Below, one piece after another: positions 8,272 through 16,057 of a DNA stretch of 64,000 nt. Under the pieces are notes generated by a model that was not told the origin of the DNA, searched no databases, and worked only from the letters and a program-made list of their open reading frames with translations. Source of the stretch: Bacillota bacterium (GTDB lineage Bacteria; Bacillota; Clostridia; Christensenellales; SZUA-584); NCBI GenBank assembly GCA_023412005.1, contig JAEYOE010000006.1, positions 15,523 to 79,522 of the forward strand, written 5' to 3'. Position 1 is the first letter of the stretch. The number at the start of each line of letters is the position of its first letter. The translations under genes and the position numbers were made by a program.

Positions 8272-9417
8272 CCGCTTGTGCCTTTTTTGCCACCGCTTGA
8301 TAACAAGCAGCAAGGCAACTGCCGCTGCCGCAAAAATGACGCCGCCGAAAGCGGCTGTTTTTGTTTCTGCGCCAATGTTTGAAGCCGCTGCTGCCACAGG
8401 AAATGATGAGACCAGCACCGATGTGAAGAAAAATGCCAGCATCGCCTGAATGCTTTTTGCGGTAACAAACCCTTTTAGTTTTAAGCTGGCAGATGCCGTC
8501 ATGGCGGCAGTCTGCATATGAACGCAAAGCCCGCCGAACGAGATGATGCTTGCTATCAGCGGCAGCTTTATAATTAGAGGCAGCGTCAGTGCGGCCGCGC
8601 GTGCGCATCCGGCGGTCATCTCCATACCGCCGTAAAGCAGTGCCTGCGTGCTGTCGGCGTTGAACCCAGCCATACGCGCAAACGGCATATAAATCCATCG
8701 AAGCGCATCCATCACACCCGTTACCGAAAGCATTTCGAGTATGACGGAAAACAGAATGATAAAACCGCCCACCTTGAGCAGCACCTGGAGTGCTTTTTCG
8801 ATGGCAGACGAGAGCATATCGCCCACTGGCGGACAGCTTCCGGCGTCATGTTTAAACCGACACCATGCGTCTGAGAGGCTTAGCTGCGGCAGTTGGGCGA
8901 CCTTTTGCTTTTTTCTCCTTGCAAACAAGCCGCAGATAATGCCCACGGTAAAGGCTGACAGATAGTGGCCGACGGCGATGTAGATGCCCGCCTCGGGCAT
9001 GCCGAGCAGCCCGGCGCAGACGGTGCCGGTGATAAAAACAGGGCCCGAAACGCTGGTGAAGCAGATAATGCGCTGCGCCTCCGATTCGGTGATTTGCCTC
9101 GCGGCATATAGCTCAGCCGAGAGCCGTGCGCCCATGGGGTAGCCGGACATCGCGGAGGCCAGAAACACAAACGCCGATTCGCCCGGCGCATAAAACAGCA
9201 GCCTTGTGATGGGTGTGAAAAAATGCGCGAGGAGCCGAACGATGCCGGTTTCCAGCAGCAAAAAGGATGCGGCCATAAAAGGAAACAGCGCGGGCAGCAC
9301 AGAGCTGAACCATATATTCAAGCCGAAGCGTGCGCTTTCAAGACCTCTTTCGGGGTAAATCAGTAGCAGCACCGAAAGAGCGGCCACGAAAGCAATGAGC
9401 AATTTTTTCTTTATCAT
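8248..9417 (-). CDS. ylbJ: YlbJ-type sporulation integral membrane protein
   Basis: Polytopic membrane protein of about 389 residues with nucleoside-recognition/gate-type repeats (hydrophobic stretches such as FIILFSVILEML and GGMEMTAGCARAAAL). In Bacillus subtilis YlbJ is a sporulation protein under mother-cell control, needed for spore properties, and its gene lies near coaD as here. I choose ATG at 9417 rather than an in-frame GTG at 9426, because the GTG falls inside the ribosome site AAAGGTG, which gives six-base spacing to the ATG. It is convergent with and overlaps the coiled-coil gene. Family assignment is good; the exact molecular activity is unknown. Confidence 0.86.
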   Translation of the reverse strand: MIKKKLLIAFVAALSVLLLIYPERGLESARFGLNIWFSSVLPALFPFMAASFLLLETGIVRLLAHFFTPITRLLFYAPGESAFVFLASAMSGYPMGARLSAELYAARQITESEAQRIICFTSVSGPVFITGTVCAGLLGMPEAGIYIAVGHYLSAFTVGIICGLFARRKKQKVAQLPQLSLSDAWCRFKHDAGSCPPVGDMLSSAIEKALQVLLKVGGFIILFSVILEMLSVTGVMDALRWIYMPFARMAGFNADSTQALLYGGMEMTAGCARAAALTLPLIIKLPLIASIISFGGLCVHMQTAAMTASASLKLKGFVTAKSIQAMLAFFFTSVLVSSFPVAAAASNIGAETKTAAFGGVIFAAAAVALLLVIKRWQKRHKRSAFPFAS

Positions 9418-9483
9418 TCTTATCACCTTTATATGATGATATGAGGTGCGCTTAGCGCGTATGAAAAATGTCGGAAATGCGCC

Positions 9484-9511
9484 TTGTCTTAATCGCAGAT
9501 TCTGTTATAAT
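9484..9511 (+). promoter_or_regulatory. Sigma-A-type promoter for the 9542 lipoprotein gene
   Basis: TTGTCT (9484-9489), 16-base spacer, TATAAT (9506-9511). It lies 30 bases before the lipoprotein start, in the divergent interval with ylbJ. Confidence 0.6.
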
Positions 9512-9541
9512 AGAGGAAATATATAGAAGGATGCACAGAAT

Positions 9542-10102
9542 ATGATGATAAAAAGAGCCATCTTCTTAGCGATGCTGACATTATTGCTGATTGCCGCAAT
9601 CGGATGCGAGGCCCGGCTCAGCACGCCGACAGAGAGCGGTGCAGAAGAAAAAGGCGATGCCTATTTCTACGATGAAACATCCGGCAAGGTATTAACCGAC
9701 CTGAGCGAGCGTTTTGATTTTAAAATCGAGCAATGGACGCTGCATCAGGATAAAGATAATGGGGAGGAGCGTCTGCTCTTTTCTGTAAGCATCAAAAACA
9801 AGACAATGTCAAGTCTCAAGAATTTCAAATGCGATATTCTGTTTGATGAGGATATGCTGTATCTTTTCACCACGGGACTCACCAACTATGATCAGTATCA
9901 GCCTGTTGACTTCATTCCCGATGTGACGGCCAACGGCGCATCCTATTCGGTCGATCTGTCCGTGAACACGGATGAACAGGTAGCGGAATTTGGAGCCGAT
10001 AAAAGCGATCTGCTGGATAAGGTCAAAAATGTCTCACTCAAGCTGAGCTGGGATGGCGGAGAAGAAACGGTGACGATTGATTGCGGCGAGCTTAATCAGT
10101 AG
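9542..10102 (+). CDS. Putative lipoprotein, family A copy 1
   Basis: A 186-residue protein with an N-terminal hydrophobic signal and a lipobox ending AAIGC near residue 22, so it is probably exported and lipid-anchored. The mature part has a DLSERF motif near residue 55, a beta-rich middle with a conserved NK...NF segment, and a C-terminal LSWDGGEE. The same motifs, in the same order, occur in the protein at 14222-14776 (DLSERF, HLKWDGGEE), so the two are paralogues. I recognise no named family. The following BlaI/M56 pair has its own promoter. The fold resembles a secreted Ig-like or NTF2-like domain, but this is speculation. Confidence 0.8.
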   Translation: MMIKRAIFLAMLTLLLIAAIGCEARLSTPTESGAEEKGDAYFYDETSGKVLTDLSERFDFKIEQWTLHQDKDNGEERLLFSVSIKNKTMSSLKNFKCDILFDEDMLYLFTTGLTNYDQYQPVDFIPDVTANGASYSVDLSVNTDEQVAEFGADKSDLLDKVKNVSLKLSWDGGEETVTIDCGELNQ

Positions 10103-10166
10103 ATCTATAGTCAGCCCGAGCCAGATTACAATAGTAAATCTATAAAAACTTTTTCCTAAAACATAC

Positions 10167-10199
10167 TTGACAAACATTAAACATACAACTACAATTGTA
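10167..10199 (+). promoter_or_regulatory. BlaI-type promoter with overlapping operator
   Basis: TTGACA (10167-10172), 17-base spacer, TACAAT (10190-10195). The -10 is embedded in the perfect palindrome TACAATTGTA (10190-10199), which fits the TACA-N2-TGTA operator of the BlaI/MecI/CopY family. The repressor encoded just downstream probably represses its own operon here. Confidence 0.8.
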
Positions 10200-10237
10200 A
10201 TTAACAAAACCATAAATCGGAAAGCGAGGGCGACGCT

Positions 10238-10615
10238 GTGAATAACGCACTGACCAAAACGGAATGGGCCGTGATGAGCGTGTTGTGGGACAAGCCGCAT
10301 CAAGCCGTGTCCGGCATTATCGACGCGCTTAGCGGGCAGACCGACTGGAAATATAACACGTATGTCACCTACTTAAAACGCATGAATGAAAAAGGGCTGA
10401 TCGGTTTTGAACAGCTCGGGCGCGATAAGTTCTACTATCCGCAGATAGAGAAGAGCGACTGCATTATCGCCGAAAGCGAAACCATACTCGATAAAATAGA
10501 CGAAAAAGCCGCCAAAGAATTTCTCGTCTGCATGATTAAAGGCAGCGCACTAACCGCAAAAGACCGCGAGGAATTAAAAGCGCTACTCGACGCGTTTAAG
10601 AAGGACGGTGAATGA
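10238..10615 (+). CDS. BlaI/MecI/CopY family transcriptional repressor
   Basis: A 125-residue winged-helix repressor. The N-terminal LTKTEWAVMSVLWDKP and the recognition region YNTYVTYLKRMNEKGLI are typical. The C-terminal helices form the dimer domain, where the partner protease normally cuts. The start is GTG with GAGGG seven bases upstream. It overlaps the following M56 protease gene by four bases (ATGA), the standard regulator-sensor arrangement. The upstream palindrome TACAATTGTA over the -10 is a convincing binding site. There is no beta-lactamase gene nearby, so the signal is probably something other than beta-lactams. Confidence 0.92.
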   Translation: MNNALTKTEWAVMSVLWDKPHQAVSGIIDALSGQTDWKYNTYVTYLKRMNEKGLIGFEQLGRDKFYYPQIEKSDCIIAESETILDKIDEKAAKEFLVCMIKGSALTAKDREELKALLDAFKKDGE

Positions 10616-13080
10616 GCATGAGTACGATTCTGCGCATACTGCTTGAAATCACAGTATACTCGGTTGTGCTGTTTGCTGCGGTGATGCTGTTTAAGCGCCT
10701 GTTCCGCAGGCACATATCGCCGATACTCGGCTACGCGGTGTGGGCGCTGCTGATACTGCGCCTGATGATTCCCGTGACGTTTAACAGCGATGTGAAGCTG
10801 TTTGTCATTCCGGAAACTGCCTTGCAGACTGCGCAGATACAGTCTGCAGCCGCTCCGAATCAGGAGGTTGCAGCAGATACTGCGCAGGCGGCTGACAGTG
10901 CAGCACCGTTGTACAATGATTCGGCTAATCCGGTGAGCTATGAGCAGCCGATGACAAGGGCAGACGAAGTGCCGATGGTGAACGAAAGCTCGGCTGCTGA
11001 TATTAAGCCAGTTTACAGCAAACCAATCAGCTGGCAGAAAGCGCTTGTGATGCTGTGGGCAGCGGGCGCGGCGATTAGCGCAGGCGTGCTGCTGCTGTTG
11101 TCTCGCCGAATAAAGAAACGCACAAGCAAAGGAAGCCCCGCGCCGGATGTTATTTTGCAGATAGTGGATGCGTGCAAGCGTGATATGCGTATTCGCGCCG
11201 ATATCAACGTATTGGTTCAGGATTGGCTGAGCACACCCGCGCTGACGGCTTCACTAAAACCAAGGCTGCTGCTGCCGGAAAGCATGCTGAACGGTATGGA
11301 TATAAGGCAGATAGAATACGGTATTCGCCATGAGTTGATGCATTACCGTCGCCGCGATTATCTGGCTGCGCTGCTGTTGATGCTGCTGCGTTGTGTGTAC
11401 TGGTTTAATCCAGTGGTGTGGCTGGCTTCCAAACAGATTGAAACAGACATGGAGGCCGCCTGCGACGCGAGCGTGACGGCGGATTTCAATAAGCCCGAGC
11501 GGCTGGATTACGCGCAGACGATGATAGACCTTGGCAGCAAGGCGAATGCGTATTTGTTGGGGATGGGTGTGTCGAACAGCCGCGCGTCGATGGAGAAGCG
11601 CGTGAGGGGTATATTTATGGACAAGCGCTCAAAGCTGCCCGTGAGGCTGGCCGCGCTGGTGCTTTCTGGTCTGCTGATATTCACCTGCTTCACGACGGCA
11701 TGTCAGCCGATCAAGGCGCAGAGCGTTGATAACGCGGCGGCTGTCGAAGAGGAAACAGCATCGGCGGCAGAACCGGAGCCGTCACCGGTAATAGAGCCTG
11801 AAGTGAACCCAAACGAGGGTTACGGAAATTTTCCGGACTGGGTGGAGACGTATACACAGCCGAATCTGAAAGTGGATATCAACGCGCAGATCGTGACGCC
11901 GCAGACGGATGTGTTTCCTGTGTATAAGGTGAAACAGCGCAGATTTGATAATGAAACGCTCAAGCGTATGCTTAATTACTTTGCGGATGATATCGTCGGG
12001 GTGAGGGAGTCTTCGCAAACAAAGGAAGAGCTCCAAGAGCTGCTTGGATATATGTACGAACACGATGCAAAAAATAAAGATGAAATAAAAGATCTGAAAG
12101 CACAAATTGCGGCTGCAAAGCCGGAAGTTTTTACTCCGGTAGATGAAAACACGGTGCTGCCAGGCAGTCTCATCTTTCAAAGGGCAGACGGCAGCCGGAT
12201 TAATTTCTCAGCCTATAAAAACAGTTGTTATATTGATAAATATACAGGCAATTATGGTTTGCAGCTTGAGGAATGGGTGAGGACAGGCGGGTGGCCGCAT
12301 CTGCTAAAATTCATGGATAAAACACTGGAAGCGTCGAAGCTGACAGAAAAAGAAGCCATCAGCCAAGCTGAAAAAGCGCTTGTCGACATGGGCATTGAAG
12401 ACATGAGCTTGGTTCGTACGGACAGGGCCGTTATCGTCAACACTTGCTTAGATGCTTTTCCGTCGGCCGGGTGGTATGTGAGCTTCGGCAGAACAGACAA
12501 TGGCAGTGTTCCGGCGGATATGAGCTTACAGGATTCCATATATTTCGATTTCAGAGAGGACGATTATTTTGAACGATGGTGGCCTGAAAGACTGTCGATT
12601 TATGTTGATGATGCGGGCATCCAGTCCATTTCATGGGATCATGCAACAGTTGTAACAGATGTGGAACAAGAAAATGTAACGCTGCTGCCTTGGGATAAAG
12701 CTCAACAGGCCATCAGGGACGCCATGGCGCTTGGTTGGTCGAAGATAGTGGGAAGACGAAGTGAGTATGACCAAGAGTATAATCAAGAGGAATATGTGAC
12801 AAATATCATCATCGATAAAGCTATTCTCACCAATGTACTCGTACCGCAGGGAGACAATCTTGATTATCAACTGATGGTTCCGGCGTGGGTGGTCTATAAT
12901 CATAATGTTTGGGAATATAACGGCAAAAAGGGCGAAGGCTCAACGATGATTATTGCAGTCAACGCCACCGACGGTTCGGTGATCGATTTGACTTTCCGCA
13001 CGCACGAAATGGAAAAAAGAGCTGAAGCGCGCCAAGAAAAGCAGGAACAAGAAGAAGCAGCGAAAGTGGCAGCTGAATAA
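10612..13080 (+). CDS. M56-family (BlaR1/MecR1-like) membrane metalloprotease with large extracellular domain
   Basis: Membrane sensor-protease of 822 residues, much longer than BlaR1 (about 585-600). Segments in order: transmembrane helices near 3-24, 37-55 and 143-162; a cytoplasmic zinc protease loop with HELMH at 240-244 and EACDAS downstream; a fourth helix near 345-365; then about 450 extracellular residues. The outer part has a PVYKV...NETLKRML segment and repeated beta-rich sequence, not a penicillin-binding sensor motif; it resembles the DUF6034-type domain seen in other M56 proteins (not certain). It overlaps the BlaI-like gene, so the expected job is to cleave that repressor on sensing an envelope signal. 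A charged Lys/Glu/Gln tail ends the protein. Confidence 0.88.
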   Translation: MSMSTILRILLEITVYSVVLFAAVMLFKRLFRRHISPILGYAVWALLILRLMIPVTFNSDVKLFVIPETALQTAQIQSAAAPNQEVAADTAQAADSAAPLYNDSANPVSYEQPMTRADEVPMVNESSAADIKPVYSKPISWQKALVMLWAAGAAISAGVLLLLSRRIKKRTSKGSPAPDVILQIVDACKRDMRIRADINVLVQDWLSTPALTASLKPRLLLPESMLNGMDIRQIEYGIRHELMHYRRRDYLAALLLMLLRCVYWFNPVVWLASKQIETDMEAACDASVTADFNKPERLDYAQTMIDLGSKANAYLLGMGVSNSRASMEKRVRGIFMDKRSKLPVRLAALVLSGLLIFTCFTTACQPIKAQSVDNAAAVEEETASAAEPEPSPVIEPEVNPNEGYGNFPDWVETYTQPNLKVDINAQIVTPQTDVFPVYKVKQRRFDNETLKRMLNYFADDIVGVRESSQTKEELQELLGYMYEHDAKNKDEIKDLKAQIAAAKPEVFTPVDENTVLPGSLIFQRADGSRINFSAYKNSCYIDKYTGNYGLQLEEWVRTGGWPHLLKFMDKTLEASKLTEKEAISQAEKALVDMGIEDMSLVRTDRAVIVNTCLDAFPSAGWYVSFGRTDNGSVPADMSLQDSIYFDFREDDYFERWWPERLSIYVDDAGIQSISWDHATVVTDVEQENVTLLPWDKAQQAIRDAMALGWSKIVGRRSEYDQEYNQEEYVTNIIIDKAILTNVLVPQGDNLDYQLMVPAWVVYNHNVWEYNGKKGEGSTMIIAVNATDGSVIDLTFRTHEMEKRAEARQEKQEQEEAAKVAAE

Positions 13081-13110
13081 AGTTTCCCACCACCACGCGC
13101 GTATCACGCG

Positions 13111-13135
13111 GCCGGCATCGCAAATCGGTGCCGGC
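13111..13135 (+). terminator. Strong hairpin after the M56 gene
   Basis: Ten-pair stem GCCGGCATCG / CGGTGCCGGC around a five-base loop, 30 bases after the stop. There is no T-run, so intrinsic termination is unproven. Confidence 0.4.
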
Positions 13136-13326
13136 TGCGCAAGCGCCAACTATCAAAGAAATATCGATACCTATTCTTGTTAATGTAACGAATAAAGTAA
13201 TTATGTAATGAAATACAGTTCCAAACAATGCGAGTATATGGTAATGTTTACACATTGATCTATACTATCTTAAGGTAAAAATAATGGACACATAAGAAAG
13301 TATTCTATTACTATATGGAGGTTATT

Positions 13327-13476
13327 ATGCCGCAAGTAGACAGTTTTATCTCAATCGTATCACCTGTATTGAGTATTGTGTTTACAATCGCCGTTATCAC
13401 CGCATGCGTTGTCGTTGTTGTGACTTGCTTTAAAGCGTTGGCGTATTTTAAGCAAAAAACGCGGACTCTCAAGTAA
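13327..13476 (+). CDS. Small single-pass membrane protein (49 aa)
   Basis: Short ORF with a convincing ribosome site (GGAGG at 13317-13321, five-base spacing). The product has a polar N-terminus, a hydrophobic helix of about 25 residues (IVFTIAVITACVVVVVT), and a basic tail (YFKQKTRTLK), so it should sit N-out/C-in in the membrane. No family recognised. It stands alone in an AT-rich interval between the M56 gene and the tmcAL-bounded segment. The ribosome site and clean membrane topology argue for a real gene. Confidence 0.6.
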   Translation: MPQVDSFISIVSPVLSIVFTIAVITACVVVVVTCFKALAYFKQKTRTLK

Positions 13477-13507
13477 GTCTCAATATCATTTCTATCAAAG
13501 CCTAGTA

Positions 13508-13538
13508 ACCTTTTGGGATTCCGGGAGGTTATTCTTTT
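13508..13538 (+). terminator. Possible terminator after the 49-aa gene
   Basis: GTAACCT / AGGTTAT arms around a GC-rich centre, followed by TCTTTTGTGTTT. Imperfect, moderate evidence only. Confidence 0.4.
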
Positions 13539-13546
13539 GTGTTTAA

Positions 13547-13615
13547 TTAAATCAGCAATCTTTGCGTATAGTCACGGTTCGCGTCGCAAAACGGCTTTGC
13601 AGTCTGCGCCAGCGC
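13547..13615 (-). pseudogene. tmcAL: Remnant: last 22 codons and stop of a tmcAL gene
   Basis: Read on the minus strand this encodes ALAQTAKPFCDANRDYTQRL followed by LI and a TAA stop. The complete tmcAL at 14769-15932 ends with the same residues except ALT for ALA. The two 69-base segments differ at 11 positions by my count, and nine of the ten differing codons (including TAG/TAA) are synonymous. The copy therefore diverged while under coding selection, which argues against a simple decaying duplication. It ends abruptly at its 5' side near 13618. See the finding on a possible attachment-site footprint. Confidence 0.85.
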
Positions 13616-13928
13616 CAACCACAAAACCAAATATAGATCATTATTAAATCTCATTTATCAAGAGCTCGGCTTTTTAAGATTTCGGTAAATCAAGTCATTT
13701 TTTTGTGTGCCAACTAGTGAAGATATGGCAAATATTTTGCGCCGTTGATTTTAGTAACTTTATTTGGTGAGAAACCATTCTAACTAGCAAAAATAAGTAA
13801 ACAATTGTCGTGTAATGTAATGAATAATGGTTTTATTGTAATGGAAAACAATTTTAAAAAGTGTATATTTATGGTATATTTTTATATTGCTTCAAGAGAT
13901 ATTCTATGAATGAAGAGAGGTGATGTAT
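13616..13928. other. AT-rich interval without a recognised gene
   Basis: About 310 bases between the tmcAL remnant and the next small ORF. It has many TATATT-like stretches that could hold a promoter (for example around 13861-13890), but no convincing -35/-10 pair and no coding signal. Confidence 0.5.
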
Positions 13929-13994
13929 ATGAGCGTAAAAAAGTCCTTGCAAAACCAAAGGGCGATCAACCCTGCCACTTTTAATGGCAGCTGA
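13929..13994 (+). CDS. Very short ORF (21 aa), possible leader peptide
   Basis: Begins at ATG 13929 with AGAGAGG eight bases upstream (an earlier in-frame ATG at 13923 is too close to that site) and encodes MSVKKSLQNQRAINPATFNG plus Ser. The peptide is basic and polar, not a signal sequence. Its coding region coincides with a nested inverted repeat (13943-14006), and the next ORF starts three bases after its stop in another frame. A translated leader that controls the downstream ORF is possible. Could also be chance. Confidence 0.35.
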   Translation: MSVKKSLQNQRAINPATFNGS

Positions 13995-14006
13995 TAATGC
14001 AAGGAC
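13943..14006 (+). ncRNA. Nested inverted repeat, potential three-way RNA structure
   Basis: Outer stem GTCCTTGCA (13943-13951) / TGCAAGGAC (13998-14006), perfect over nine pairs. Inside are AGGG/CCCT (13959-13962/13970-13973) and CTGCCA/TGGCAG (13972-13977/13985-13990), which share two bases and so may alternate. The 3' outer strand overlaps the ATG at 13997 of the next ORF. No known RNA family recognised. Confidence 0.45.
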
Positions 14007-14164
14007 ATCTTTATAATACAAAACACAAAGACAAAACGGTAAACTATTCTGCGGCAATAAGAACGGGAAAAACTCCCAACTATACACAAAGTGATGCTTG
14101 GCTTGCAGAACAAGGAAGGCAATATGTGACAGCAAGTTGGCATACTATTGAGACAAATTGGTAG
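13997..14164 (+). CDS. Small hypothetical protein (55 aa)
   Basis: Open frame encoding a polar, Thr/Asn/Tyr/Trp-rich protein (for example SDAWLAEQGRQYVTASWHTI), without a signal peptide or membrane helix. No clear ribosome site precedes the ATG, and the start codon lies in the outer stem of the preceding inverted repeat, so expression may be coupled to the 21-codon ORF just upstream. No upstream in-frame extension: a TAA occurs at 13982. A hairpin follows ten bases after the stop. Composition looks coding, but the gene is unproven and unrecognised. Confidence 0.4.
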   Translation: MQGHLYNTKHKDKTVNYSAAIRTGKTPNYTQSDAWLAEQGRQYVTASWHTIETNW

Positions 14165-14173
14165 GTTAATGTT

Positions 14174-14201
14174 GAGGCTGCCTTATAAAATGGGCAGCCT
14201 C
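14174..14201 (+). terminator. Perfect nine-pair hairpin
   Basis: GAGGCTGCC (14174-14182) and GGCAGCCTC (14193-14201) form a perfect stem between the 55-codon ORF and the lipoprotein start. There is no T-run, so it could be a processing or stability element rather than a terminator. Confidence 0.45.
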
Positions 14202-14221
14202 TGTAAAAGAAAGGCATAATT

Positions 14222-14776
14222 ATGAGAAAGCATGTATTAGTAATAGTCGTTATGGTATTAGTAGGACTATTGGCCACAGGGTGTAATGCGAATAAAGAAG
14301 TAAATGATCAAAGTTTTACTAATGGCAACGTATATGATGATTTGAGCGAAAGATTCAAAATAACAGTATATCCGACGAAACTCATCACAGAAGATGGAAA
14401 AAAGAATATCGTTTATAGTTTAGCAGTGGATAACAAATCTGAGGAAGCATATAAAAATTTCACCTTGACAATTACGATGAACAAAGATTTGGATCAATAT
14501 ATAGCGGCTGGTGTTTTTTCGTTTCCTGTTGCCAACTTCGATATGGCCGCTAAAAGCGACCCGGGCAACGATAATGGCAAAGGTGCTGAAGTTGAATTTC
14601 AGCAGTTACTGAGTGATGATCAATTCATGTCAGAAGCAGGAATAAAATATCAGGATATTCTGGAGTTAGGCAAAAGTTTTGAATTGCATCTGAAATGGGA
14701 CGGCGGTGAGGAAAAATATCAGCTGACGTCTGATGTCATAGACGAAATAACGCCATCCAACAATAACGCTAGATAA
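14222..14776 (+). CDS. Putative lipoprotein, family A copy 2
   Basis: A 184-residue exported protein: hydrophobic signal with lipobox ATGC near residue 21, then a mature domain sharing DLSERF, an NK..EAYKNF segment and HLKWDGGEE with the protein at 9542-10102, so they are paralogues about 4 kb apart. AAAGG lies upstream. Codon use is more AT-rich than copy 1. Its last eight bases overlap the 3' end of the convergent tmcAL, so the gene abuts that boundary exactly. It is the only full-length gene in the segment bounded by the two tmcAL 3' ends. Function unknown. Confidence 0.8.
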   Translation: MRKHVLVIVVMVLVGLLATGCNANKEVNDQSFTNGNVYDDLSERFKITVYPTKLITEDGKKNIVYSLAVDNKSEEAYKNFTLTITMNKDLDQYIAAGVFSFPVANFDMAAKSDPGNDNGKGAEVEFQQLLSDDQFMSEAGIKYQDILELGKSFELHLKWDGGEEKYQLTSDVIDEITPSNNNAR

Positions 14777-15932
14777 GCAGCCGTTGTGTATAATCCCGGT
14801 TCGCGTCACAAAACGGCTTTGCAGTCTGCGTCAGCGCCCACACGTTGCTTGCTGCAATATCGATATCCGGGTACGGCGGCTCGGCCGTCGTAACAATCGG
14901 CACCTTGGAAACGGACGCGAGCTTTTTAAGCACCTCGGGGCTTTTCGCGCCGAGCACACGGATATGCGAAACGGGGGCGACGTTTGCCGCCCGTATCATC
15001 TCGCGCGTGATGCCAAGCAGCGCACACAGCAGAATGCGCGAAATGCGTGCATACGTATATCGCTTGGTTTTCACCAGCGCAATCAACTCGCCGCGCGTGC
15101 GGCATTTGAGCGCCGCATCATGGATGCGGTTTTCTAATCCCTCGCTCACATCGGGCAGCTGCGCAATAAATTTGCGCCCCTTGAGCCGCAGCGTGGTTAA
15201 TAGCGCGTTGTCAAACGCATCCGCATAGGCCGGGGTCAGCCCCTTTTTTAGTTGTTCGCGTACATAATCCGCGCAGGCTTCCGGCATCGCCATCAGCGCT
15301 TTGTCCGTATCGTTGGCGGCCAGCGCGGCGCGTATCGCTGTTGCGCTTGGCAGATACGCGTTGATATCATCCGAGTGATACGCCGCGCCCTCGCGCTTCA
15401 CCACATACGGAATGATGTGCGGCTGGTATTGCTGTATCGCTTTTAAGTATTCAATGCCCAGCAGCGCGCCCGGCATCGAGGCGATATCGGGCGCGTCGGC
15501 GGCGCTCATGCGTGCGCGCGGAAAGCTCACACCGGCGCTTAAATGCGCCTTGAGCATTTTCTTGTAATCGTCATCTTCATCTCCGAGCTTGGCGGCGAGG
15601 CTTTGCAGCAGCCGGATGTCATCCGTCTCACACCCGAAGCTCAAGTGCGTGACGCCCGCCGCAGCCAGCACGTTCACACCGCCCGAGGCAAAACCTTGAG
15701 CGCTCTGAATCGCGTAAAGCAGCGGAAGTTCTATCACGGCATCCGCGCCGCCCAGCAGCGCGCACTTGGCGCGCGTCCATTTATCAAAAACAGCCGGTTC
15801 GCCGCGCTGCACAAAGCCGCCGCTCATGGCGCAAATGATCAAATCATCGTCTAAACGGCGCGTCAGCGAAATTTGACGCGCGTGTCCCCTGTGAAATGGA
15901 TTATATTCTGAAATTATGCCGAAAATAAACAT
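14769..15932 (-). CDS. tmcAL: tRNA(Met) cytidine acetate ligase (YlbM family)
   Basis: Uses acetate and ATP to acetylate C34 of elongator tRNA-Met. The 387-residue protein starts FIFGIISEYNPFHRGH, whose HRGH is the nucleotidyltransferase HxGH motif, followed by MSGGFVQRGEPA, both hallmarks. The start is ATG 15932 (AAAAGGAC seven bases upstream); a longer frame to 16025 lacks support. Adjacent pta-ackA makes and uses acetate, a common neighbour. The last 22 codons are repeated at 13547-13615, suggesting that the present 3' end may have been supplied by an inserted element. Confidence 0.93.
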   Translation of the reverse strand: MFIFGIISEYNPFHRGHARQISLTRRLDDDLIICAMSGGFVQRGEPAVFDKWTRAKCALLGGADAVIELPLLYAIQSAQGFASGGVNVLAAAGVTHLSFGCETDDIRLLQSLAAKLGDEDDDYKKMLKAHLSAGVSFPRARMSAADAPDIASMPGALLGIEYLKAIQQYQPHIIPYVVKREGAAYHSDDINAYLPSATAIRAALAANDTDKALMAMPEACADYVREQLKKGLTPAYADAFDNALLTTLRLKGRKFIAQLPDVSEGLENRIHDAALKCRTRGELIALVKTKRYTYARISRILLCALLGITREMIRAANVAPVSHIRVLGAKSPEVLKKLASVSKVPIVTTAEPPYPDIDIAASNVWALTQTAKPFCDANRDYTQRLLI

Positions 15933-16057
15933 GATTTTGTCCTTTTCAAACACGTTTGAATTATATATAATAGTCGATGGCTTAATTATACCACTACGCC
16001 GATGTATTGTTGACATACATATCATTGTTTTTTTTAGAAGGGAGCTTGGGACGAAAA

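Noticed and set aside
13923..14164. A single frameshifted 80-codon gene joining the two small ORFs
   Set aside because: A TAA at 13982 in the second frame and the structured overlap make two ORFs as likely; no homologue known to decide.
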